A stretch of 11,757 nt of DNA from Paludibacteraceae bacterium. Lineage in GTDB: Bacteria > Bacteroidota > Bacteroidia > Bacteroidales > Paludibacteraceae. The stretch is taken from assembly GCA_016302585.1 (NCBI GenBank), contig JAEDNI010000049.1, forward strand, positions 1 to 11,757, written 5' to 3'. The position numbers and the translations under genes are program-made. Positions 5,701 to 11,757 of the stretch are shown here, in pieces. Position 1 is the first letter of the stretch. Every line of letters starts with the position of its first letter. The notes beneath the pieces were generated by a model, which was not told where the DNA came from, searched no databases, and was given only the letters and a program-made list of their open reading frames with translations.

Positions 5701-5725
5701 ATTTATGATTTATAATTTATAATTT
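5701..5725. repeat. 7-bp A/T tandem repeat between the two ompH genes
   Basis: Units atttatg, atttata, atttata and a partial atttt. It occupies the whole 29-base gap and touches the stop codon of the first ompH. Confidence 0.8.
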
Positions 5726-6261
5726 TATTTCGCACCTAATTTACGCAACACCTGATCGGAAACGTCCAATTTAGAGGACATATAGATGAGAGAGGGGTCC
5801 GCGGAACGGTCTTTCACCACATCAATTCGTTTCTCGTTCGCCAGGTCCTGAATGGCATTGTATATCTCGTCCTGGATGGGTTTGATCAGCGCTTCGCGCT
5901 TCTTGTACAACTCCCCGTCCTGACCGAAGTATTTGCGCTTAAGGTCGAGCACTTCCTGCTCTTTCTTCACGATCTCCTGTTCGCGCTGCACACGCATTGC
6001 CTCAGAGAGGAAGATTTGCTCGGTCTGATAGTTCGTAGCCATCACACGGGCTTCCTGTTGCGCAGCCTCAATCTCTTTCTGCCATCTCTTGGAGAGCATC
6101 GACAACTGTTCATTCGCCTGCTCATATTGAGGCAGATTCTTGAGGATATAGCTCATGTCGATATAGGCTACCGACAGATCCTTTGCAAAAGCCGTGCCAC
6201 ACATCAGCAGGGCCGCAATGATAATTGATAATTGATAATTGATAATTGATGTTTTTTTCAT
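5725..6261 (-). CDS. OmpH/Skp family periplasmic chaperone (first copy)
   Basis: 178 residues from ATG 6261. Signal peptide about residues 1-26 (MKKTSIINYQLSIIIAALLM then CGTAFA), mature start KDLSVAYIDMSYILKNLPQY, a coiled helical hairpin at about 50-130 (KEIEAAQQEARVMATNYQ...), and a C-terminal VVKDRSADPSLIYMSSKLD segment. The role is the same as its downstream paralogue: periplasmic holdase for outer-membrane proteins. It lies 32 bases after bamA. An in-frame ATG at 6294 overlaps the bamA stop (TAATG) and would add 11 residues to the signal peptide n-region (MAASLKDKRQL); 6261 gives the more normal signal peptide. Residues about 5-15 of the signal peptide are encoded by a 7-bp repeat. Confidence 0.93.
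   Translation of the reverse strand: MKKTSIINYQLSIIIAALLMCGTAFAKDLSVAYIDMSYILKNLPQYEQANEQLSMLSKRWQKEIEAAQQEARVMATNYQTEQIFLSEAMRVQREQEIVKKEQEVLDLKRKYFGQDGELYKKREALIKPIQDEIYNAIQDLANEKRIDVVKDRSADPSLIYMSSKLDVSDQVLRKLGAK
6220..6250. repeat. 7-bp tandem repeat within the first ompH signal peptide
   Basis: Four exact units of gataatt (6220-6247) plus gat. They code for the INYQLSII part of the signal peptide, only a few codons after the start. Confidence 0.9.
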
Positions 6262-6293
6262 AAGTTGTCTTTTATCTTTGAGCGAAGCTGCCA

Positions 6294-8867
6294 TTATAGT
6301 TCTTGACCTAAGACGAAGTGGAACTGGCTTCCGCCGTATTGTTTTGAACCGTTGATCTCGTCGAAGCCCCAACCCCAGTCGATACCAAGCAGACCGAACA
6401 TCGGCAGGAAGATACGAACTCCGACACCGGCGGAACGCTTGAGGTTAAACGGATTATAATCCTTTATATCCGAGAAGCAGTTACCGGCCTCGAGGAAGCC
6501 GTGTACCCAGATCGTCGCATTCTGCTCCAGCGAGATCGGGTAACGCAACTCCATGGTAAACTTATTGTACAGGTAACCCATGTTACGTCCGGTCGCGACG
6601 TCATACGGCGTTAACGAGCCCGAAGAGTAACCACGCATCGAAACGTACTCGGTCGAATAACTGGTGTATGCCGACATACCGTCACCACCCATATAGAAGG
6701 TCTCGAACGGCGATTTCGCATTCTTGTTATAATTGCCGAGGTATCCGAACTCCGCACGGGTCATGAGCACTAACTTACTATCTCTGGTAAGCGGAGTAAA
6801 GACTTTTCCGGTAAATTTCCACTTATGGTACTCAATGAGATGATACTTCTCGGATGTGGTCATCTTCGAATAGTCTTTGCCGTTGAAGAGCGACCAAGGC
6901 GGCGTAATCTTCAAACCTAAGGTGAACTGACTTCCACGGCGCGTGTAGATCGGGTTATCGATAGACGAACGACTGATCTGGAGGTTCAGCGCCAAGTTAT
7001 GACTTGTACCATCCGAGATCAACAGATAGGGCCAGTCTTTCATCATGTACATCTGGTAACTCAACTCGCCGTAGAACGTGAAATAGTCATCCGGCCAGCG
7101 CAGACGTTTACCGTATCCGATCGAGATACCGAGTGTACGAAGGTATTTATCTTTATCCGCCTCACTCTCCGCTAACTGCTGGTAATAATTGCCATTTCCT
7201 GAGTAGTAGTAATAATTCGAATAGGTGTTATACAGGTTTTGATACGCCTTCTGATAACGGGACGAGTAACCGGTCTGGTTCGCGAAATAGATGCTTGCGC
7301 TCAAGCTGTTCGGTCGTTTACCGCCCAACCAAGGTTCGAGGAAAGAGATGGACGCCGAAGTATAATAGATACCGTTTGTACGCGCGTTAATAGAGAAGGT
7401 CTGACCCTCTCCCTGCGGAACGATACGATAGGCTTTTTTGTTAAACAGGTTCTGGATAGCGAAGTTGGTGAACTTCAATCCCAATGAACCCACGAGACCC
7501 GTAGCACCCCAACCGAGCGAGAACTCAATCTGGTCGGAGGATTTGGTTTGCAGTTGGTAGGCGATATCTACCGTTCCGTCTTCCGGGTTCGGCTGGATAT
7601 CCGGCACTAATTTCTCTTGGTCGAAGTGACCCATCTGGGCTAACTCACGCAGCGAACGCATGATATCCGACTGTGAATAGAGCTGTCCCGGTTTGGTATA
7701 CAACTCACGGCGAACGACATGCTCGTATACGCGGGTATTACCTATGATCTTCACCTCATTGATGGTCGCCGGTTTACCTTCGTACATTCGCATCTCAAAG
7801 TCAATCGAGTCGTTCTCCACATTCACCTCCACCGGTTCCACATTGAAGAAGAGGTATCCGCGGTCGGTATAGAGTTTGCTCACTGCATCGTCGTCGTTGA
7901 TCAAGCGGTCGTTGAGCGTCTTGAGGTTATATACATCGCCGGATTTGACACCCAACGTAGCATCCAGAAACTCATACGGATAAACCGTATTACCTACCCA
8001 TTTCACGGAGCGGACATAGTATTTATCACCCTCGCTGATGGTCATATAGACGTCCACACGCGTCGGGTCTTCCGGATTGGGAACCACCGAGTCCGCTACG
8101 ATATACGCATCGCGGTAACCGTACTCATTGTATTTCTCGATCACCGCCTGCTTATCTTTCTCATACTCCTCGACAACGAATTTCTTGGTTCTAAAGAGGT
8201 TGATGATATCGTTGTCGTTGGTCTTCTTCATCGCCTTGTTAATCTGGCGCGTCGTCAGGGCCTCATTACCGGTGATATAGATCTTTCCTACTTTAGTCTT
8301 CTCTTTCTTATCGATACCTATCAGCACCTTGACATACCCGGGATGATCGGGATCGTTCCGCTGCAGCACATGTACCTCCGCATTGTGGAAACCTTTCTCC
8401 GCCAGATACTTCTTGATTACCGTCTTGGCATGGTCTTCGAGGTTCGGCGTCATCTGACTACCCTGACGAATACCAGCTTTTACTTCCACGTCCTCTTTCT
8501 CACTTTTCTTCAGCCCCTCGTAGCGCACCTCGCTGATACGCGGACGTTGCTCCAGCGCAATAACGAGCCAGATCTTGTTTCCCTCGATCTTCTTCGCTTT
8601 GATCTTCACGGACGAGAACAAACCCTGTTTCCAGAAACGCTTGATGGCTTTGGTGATCTGGTCACCCGGCACTTCTATCTTATCGCCTACAGCAAGACCG
8701 GAGAATCCTATCAGCACAAAATCCTCGTAGCTATCCGCTCCCTCCACTTCGATGTCGGCTATCTCGTAGGTCTTACGCGTCATACCGTACTCGATGTCCT
8801 GCGCCTGCAACGGCCCCGAGACAAAGGACAAAAGACAAAGGACCAATATATAAAATACTCTCTTCAC
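6294..8867 (-). CDS. bamA: Outer-membrane protein assembly factor BamA
   Basis: The central barrel of the outer-membrane protein insertion machine. About 857 residues: a signal peptide ending GPLQAQ, then an N-terminal periplasmic part of about 400 residues consisting of POTRA domains (for example TYEIADIEVEGADSYEDFVL, RPRISEVRYEGLKKSEKEDV, KVGKIYITGNEALTTRQINK, YVRSVKWVGNTVYPYEFLD, TINEVKIIGNTRVYEHVVRR, consistent with five), and a 16-strand barrel with SMRGYSSGSL as the VRGF/Y loop-6 motif. The C-terminus is SQFHFVLGQEL, ending in Leu where Phe is usual. No ATG is available near the 5' end. I chose GTG 8867 because AAGAG lies 6 bases upstream; TTG 8873 is the alternative, two codons longer. 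It follows uppS with a gap of only 16 bases. Part of the signal peptide is repeat-encoded. Confidence 0.97.
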   Translation of the reverse strand: MKRVFYILVLCLLSFVSGPLQAQDIEYGMTRKTYEIADIEVEGADSYEDFVLIGFSGLAVGDKIEVPGDQITKAIKRFWKQGLFSSVKIKAKKIEGNKIWLVIALEQRPRISEVRYEGLKKSEKEDVEVKAGIRQGSQMTPNLEDHAKTVIKKYLAEKGFHNAEVHVLQRNDPDHPGYVKVLIGIDKKEKTKVGKIYITGNEALTTRQINKAMKKTNDNDIINLFRTKKFVVEEYEKDKQAVIEKYNEYGYRDAYIVADSVVPNPEDPTRVDVYMTISEGDKYYVRSVKWVGNTVYPYEFLDATLGVKSGDVYNLKTLNDRLINDDDAVSKLYTDRGYLFFNVEPVEVNVENDSIDFEMRMYEGKPATINEVKIIGNTRVYEHVVRRELYTKPGQLYSQSDIMRSLRELAQMGHFDQEKLVPDIQPNPEDGTVDIAYQLQTKSSDQIEFSLGWGATGLVGSLGLKFTNFAIQNLFNKKAYRIVPQGEGQTFSINARTNGIYYTSASISFLEPWLGGKRPNSLSASIYFANQTGYSSRYQKAYQNLYNTYSNYYYYSGNGNYYQQLAESEADKDKYLRTLGISIGYGKRLRWPDDYFTFYGELSYQMYMMKDWPYLLISDGTSHNLALNLQISRSSIDNPIYTRRGSQFTLGLKITPPWSLFNGKDYSKMTTSEKYHLIEYHKWKFTGKVFTPLTRDSKLVLMTRAEFGYLGNYNKNAKSPFETFYMGGDGMSAYTSYSTEYVSMRGYSSGSLTPYDVATGRNMGYLYNKFTMELRYPISLEQNATIWVHGFLEAGNCFSDIKDYNPFNLKRSAGVGVRIFLPMFGLLGIDWGWGFDEINGSKQYGGSQFHFVLGQEL
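8821..8841. repeat. 7-bp tandem repeat within the bamA signal peptide
   Basis: Three units: acaaagg, acaaaag, acaaagg. On the coding strand they give VLCLLSFV, most of the hydrophobic core of the signal peptide. Confidence 0.75.
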
Positions 8868-8883
8868 TTTCAACTCTTAAGTT

Positions 8884-9627
8884 TCAACATTTTACTTGCT
8901 CACTTGTTTTGCCAAATCTTCTTTCGCGTTTTTGATAGTCCACAATGGCCTTGTAGAACTCTTCCTCTGTAAACTCCGGCCAGAGGCAGTCCGTGAAATA
9001 CAATTCGCTATAGGCCAATTGCCATAGCAGGAAATTACTGATACGATATTCTCCGCTGGTTCTAATCAAGAGGTCCGGATCCGGCAGTTCGCGCGTGGTC
9101 ATCAAGGATGAAACGAAGGGTTCATCCACTTCTTCGGCACGCAGCGTACCGGCTTGCGCACGACGTACGGCCTCTTGCATAGCCGCCGTGATTTCCCATC
9201 GTGCCGAATAACTGAGGGCTATGACCATCGTCAGTCCTGTGTTACGACTCGTCTGCTCGATGCACCCCAAGAACTTCGCTTTCGTGCCTTCCGGCAGACG
9301 CTCGATATCCCCGATCGTCTGCAGACGGACGTTGTTATTCATCAGCGTCGGCGTCTCCTTCGCGATGGTATCTACGAGAAGCGTCATCAACGCATCCACT
9401 TCCTCTTTGGGTCGATTCCAGTTCTCAGTAGAGAACGTATACAGCGTCAGATACTCCACACCTAATTTCGTGGCGGCTACCGTGATGTTATGTACCGTCT
9501 CCACACCCTGCTTATGCCCGAACATACGCGCCAGACCCTGTTTCTTGGCCCAACGTCCGTTGCCATCCATGATGATCGCTACGTGTCGCGGCAATCGCGC
9601 TTTGTCTATTTGTTCTAAATAACTCAT
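8884..9627 (-). CDS. uppS: Isoprenyl transferase / undecaprenyl diphosphate synthase (UppS)
   Basis: Condenses isopentenyl diphosphate onto farnesyl diphosphate with cis geometry to make undecaprenyl diphosphate, the lipid carrier for peptidoglycan and surface glycans; cytoplasmic, membrane-associated. 247 residues from ATG 9627, the usual length. Motifs: HVAIIMDGNGRWAKKQG (15-31) with catalytic Asp21, RMFGHKQG (34-41), LYTFSTENWNRP (62-73), and the C-terminal IRTSGEYRISNFLLWQLAYS (188-207) followed by ELYFTDCLWPEF. An in-frame ATG at 9681 would add 18 residues that overlap the upstream gene and precede the family start, so it is rejected. The stop of the upstream gene ends one base before this ATG, suggesting coupling. 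An operon with bamA is normal in Bacteroidales. Confidence 0.97.
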   Translation of the reverse strand: MSYLEQIDKARLPRHVAIIMDGNGRWAKKQGLARMFGHKQGVETVHNITVAATKLGVEYLTLYTFSTENWNRPKEEVDALMTLLVDTIAKETPTLMNNNVRLQTIGDIERLPEGTKAKFLGCIEQTSRNTGLTMVIALSYSARWEITAAMQEAVRRAQAGTLRAEEVDEPFVSSLMTTRELPDPDLLIRTSGEYRISNFLLWQLAYSELYFTDCLWPEFTEEEFYKAIVDYQKRERRFGKTSEQVKC

Positions 9628-9628
9628 A

Positions 9629-10336
9629 TCAATAATTACAAATCCGGCATTCTTTCTTCGCCCGTGCGAACTCAAAAACAATACCTACGGTGAACATGCC
9701 CGTCAAGTCGCAATTCATCCAGTTCCATCCGTTTAACTGATGTTTGTTATCCAAGGCGTCGCGCCCTTCCAGGTTGTCCGCCATGTATATATTATGCTGC
9801 CATGCGATATTCAAACCGCACACAGTCGAGAATTTCCATTTAAATCCGATACCTAACGGTATATACGCCGCTACATTCGTCTTGGATTGATTTAATCCGT
9901 ACACGCCCGCACCGATACCCAGGAAGATATACGGCGTATAGGGACGAATGCGCTTATCATACTTATTCGCACTCCCGAAACGGAAGAAGTTAAACTCCGC
10001 CATCACATCTACGTTCACCATCTGACTCTGCCACATCGTCTCCAACTGTTCCCCTTTCAGGGTGTAGTCGTGCGCCGTGATACGTTGACCTGAAGCCTTC
10101 ACTTGCAGCGCCCAGCGCTTGGTGAACTTATACCGGAAATGCACACCGTACGCTTCCCGCGGGTACATGAAGATATGCGGCGCCGCATCACCCACATAGT
10201 AACCGCAACCTCCCTGTAAACCTAATTCACAAAGGAAAGGCTGCTTTTCTTGCGCTTGCGTCTTCGGAACAAAGAGCAAGGATCCAAGAACCCAAACGAC
10301 TATGTATAAATATCTTTTCACTAATCCACTAACCAT
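9629..10336 (-). CDS. DUF6089 / PorG-like outer-membrane beta-barrel protein
   Basis: 235 residues. Signal peptide about 1-28 (VKRYLYIVVWVLGSLLFVPK then TQAQ), followed by alternating beta strands of a small barrel: FLCELGLQGGCGYYVGDAAP, GVHFRYKFTKRWALQVKASG, NVDVMAEFNFFRFG, TPYIFLGIGAGVYGLN and YIPLGIGFKWKFS, ending in GMFTVGIVFEFARAKKE. It lies directly upstream of uppS and bamA, the place held by porG in Porphyromonas, where PorG is an outer-membrane component of the type IX secretion system. Whether this organism has that system cannot be seen here; DUF6089 proteins also occur more widely, so the symbol is left blank. The start codon sits in a 7-bp repeat. Confidence 0.8.
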   Translation of the reverse strand: MVSGLVKRYLYIVVWVLGSLLFVPKTQAQEKQPFLCELGLQGGCGYYVGDAAPHIFMYPREAYGVHFRYKFTKRWALQVKASGQRITAHDYTLKGEQLETMWQSQMVNVDVMAEFNFFRFGSANKYDKRIRPYTPYIFLGIGAGVYGLNQSKTNVAAYIPLGIGFKWKFSTVCGLNIAWQHNIYMADNLEGRDALDNKHQLNGWNWMNCDLTGMFTVGIVFEFARAKKECRICNY

Positions 10337-10346
10337 TAACCGTTAA
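10319..10346. repeat. 7-bp tandem repeat across the radA / porG-like junction
   Basis: Four units: cactaat, ccactaa, ccattaa, ccgttaa. The repeat covers the radA stop codon (10343-10345), the 6-base gap, and the start codon and first codons of the porG-like gene. Confidence 0.75.
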
Positions 10347-11728
10347 TTTCCCGCTTTGATCAGAAGCCGGAACGCATCTGTCACTTTCTTCACACCCACC
10401 ACCTCTAACTTATAGCGTTTCGTATCGAGTCGCTCGAGCTGTTCCGCAGGAATAAGAATCCTTCGGAATCCTAATTTCTCCGCCTCGGCGATGCGTTGTT
10501 CCAAACGATTCACAGAACGGATCTCGCCCGCTAATCCCACTTCGCCGCAGAGACAGGTACCGGCATCTAAAGGCACATCCATGTTACTGCTCAGCACGGC
10601 CGCTAACACTGCCAGGTCAATTGACGGATCTTGCACTCGCAGACCACCGGCTATATTCAAGAACACATCCTTCTGCAGCAGTTTAAATCCGATCCGTTTC
10701 TCGAGCACGGCCAGCAGCATATTCAGTCTTCGGCCATCAAAACCTGTAGAGGAACGTTGCGGCGTACCGTAGGCGGCTGTAGAGACGAGTGCCTGCACTT
10801 CAATCAGGAAAGGTCGAACCCCTTCCACGGCCGCAGCGATCGCGATGCCCGATAGCCCTTCGCGCGCCGTGGAGAGCAACAGTTCCGAAGGATTGCTTAC
10901 TTCACGCAAACCGTTCTGCTGCATCTCGTAGATACCAATCTCGGATGTCGAGCCAAAGCGGTTCTTCTGGGCACGCAGGATGCGATACATATACTGTTGA
11001 TCCCCTTCAAACTGCAGCACGGTATCCACGATGTGCTCCAGCACTTTCGGTCCAGCCAACGAACCTTCTTTATTGATATGTCCGATGATGATGAAAGGGA
11101 TGTTGCGCGTCTTGGCGAACTCTAAGATACGCGTCGCGCACTCACGCACTTGGGTTAACGAGCCGATGGACGCTTCTACGTCCCCTGTAGCGATGGTCTG
11201 AATCGAGTCGATCACCACGATCTCCGGTTCCAGTTCTCTCACCTGGTCTAAGATACGCTCCAACGAAGTCTCGGAAGAGAGGTATAAGTTCTCGGCATCA
11301 CCTGCCAGCCGTTCGGCACGCAGTTTGATCTGCCGAACTGACTCTTCGCCCGAAGCGTAGAAGGTCTTCCGTTCGCCTTGCTGCATCAGCACTTGGAGTG
11401 CCAAGGTCGATTTACCGATACCCGGTTCTCCGCCCAACAGCACCAGACTTCCGGGAACGAGGCCACCACCTAAGACACGATTAAACTCTCCGTTATGCAT
11501 GTCCAGCCGCATCTCTTCCGTAGCCACCACTTCCTGCAGACGTTTGGGTTGAGCGGCTTCGCCTGTAAGACCGCGTGCGCTGTAAGACCGCTTCGTTGTA
11601 AGATTGCTTCGCTGTAAGACTTCTTCTACGTACGTTCCCCACTCTCCGCACACCGGACAACGACCGAGCATCTGCGGAGCTTTGGCTCCACAGGACGAAC
11701 AGACATATTGGATAGAAGGCTTTGCCAT
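10343..11728 (-). CDS. radA: DNA repair protein RadA/Sms
   Basis: A RecA-like ATPase and helicase that helps branch migration and processing of recombination intermediates; cytoplasmic. 461 residues, the usual length. Features in order: a four-cysteine zinc finger (Cys10, Cys13, Cys24, Cys27), Walker A GEPGIGKST (100-108), Walker B area EIVVIDSIQTI (169-179), the RadA signature KNRFG (255-259), and a C-terminal Lon-protease-like domain (from about 300, including STGFDGRRLNMLLAVLEKR and VALAGEIRSV-like VGLAGEIRSVNRLEQRI). The linker at residues about 34-55, between zinc finger and ATPase, is encoded by imperfect 16-bp repeats. The ATG at 11728 is the first codon after a 7-bp repeat that runs off the window. 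Confidence 0.97.
   Translation of the reverse strand: MAKPSIQYVCSSCGAKAPQMLGRCPVCGEWGTYVEEVLQRSNLTTKRSYSARGLTGEAAQPKRLQEVVATEEMRLDMHNGEFNRVLGGGLVPGSLVLLGGEPGIGKSTLALQVLMQQGERKTFYASGEESVRQIKLRAERLAGDAENLYLSSETSLERILDQVRELEPEIVVIDSIQTIATGDVEASIGSLTQVRECATRILEFAKTRNIPFIIIGHINKEGSLAGPKVLEHIVDTVLQFEGDQQYMYRILRAQKNRFGSTSEIGIYEMQQNGLREVSNPSELLLSTAREGLSGIAIAAAVEGVRPFLIEVQALVSTAAYGTPQRSSTGFDGRRLNMLLAVLEKRIGFKLLQKDVFLNIAGGLRVQDPSIDLAVLAAVLSSNMDVPLDAGTCLCGEVGLAGEIRSVNRLEQRIAEAEKLGFRRILIPAEQLERLDTKRYKLEVVGVKKVTDAFRLLIKAGN
11564..11628. repeat. Imperfect 16/17-bp tandem repeat in the radA linker
   Basis: Four units begin with tgtaaga at 11564, 11581, 11597 and 11613 (spacings 17, 16, 16) and continue as ccgcttcg or variants. 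They encode the low-complexity linker around RSNLTTKRSYSARGLTGEA. The core resembles the tgacagaccgctt unit in murF. Confidence 0.8.
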
Positions 11729-11757
11729 TGGTGATTGGTGATTGGTGATTGGTGATT
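11727..11757. repeat. 7-bp tandem repeat directly upstream of radA
   Basis: Four exact units of attggtg (11727-11754) plus att, continuing beyond the window edge. It starts inside the radA start codon. Confidence 0.95.

Noticed and set aside
6180..6261. Lipoprotein signal in the first OmpH (LLMC)
   Set aside because: Met before Cys does not fit a lipobox, and a normal signal peptidase I site (TAFA before KD) follows.
7719..8972. A 417-codon open frame on the plus strand
   Set aside because: Antisense to bamA and the end of uppS, with a histidine- and leucine-rich translation typical of a mirror frame; bamA is unambiguous.

Overview
The window looks like a chromosomal segment from an uncultured-type Bacteroidales (phylum Bacteroidota). 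The evidence is the gene order porG-like/DUF6089 - uppS - bamA - ompH - ompH, which is typical of that order, and a tRNA promoter that matches the Bacteroidota consensus (TTTG, 20 bp, TAnnTTTG) rather than the E. coli one. Family or genus cannot be decided from the sequence.

Layout. At the left edge (1-1037, minus) lies a THUMP-domain rRNA methyltransferase whose 3' end is cut off. Divergent from it is one tRNA-Ser(UGA) gene (1098-1182, plus) with its own promoter and terminator. Downstream, 1163-1475 holds a 145-bp tandem repeat. Each unit restarts at the T-loop of the tRNA, so two extra copies of the tRNA 3' end plus one exact and one diverged copy of its terminator follow the gene. The rest of the window (1524-11728) is a single leftward run of ten genes with small gaps or overlaps. 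In transcription order they are radA, a PorG/DUF6089-like envelope protein, uppS, bamA, two ompH/Skp-like chaperones, a 36-residue protein, an MFS transporter, murF and a membrane-anchored coiled-coil protein. The run ends against the bidirectional terminator array.

How the genes fit together. The core is envelope building. UppS makes the undecaprenyl carrier needed for peptidoglycan and glycan export. BamA inserts outer-membrane beta-barrels, the two OmpH/Skp-like proteins are periplasmic holdases for those barrels, and MurF completes the UDP-MurNAc-pentapeptide. RadA is a recombination/repair ATPase at the head of the run.

The most unusual property is a family of short tandem repeats with a 7-bp period, in different sequence versions, at or near most gene junctions of the leftward run. 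They also occur inside coding sequence: twice in murF, in the signal peptides of BamA and the first OmpH, and less clearly in the coiled coil of the last gene. A 15-bp variant is shared by the MFS gene and the 3' end of the second ompH. A second class, of about 16 bp period, lies in radA and murF. The methyltransferase carries a probable in-frame palindromic insertion. I see no mobile-element gene, CRISPR array, defence system or biosynthetic cluster; the novelty here is in the repeats.
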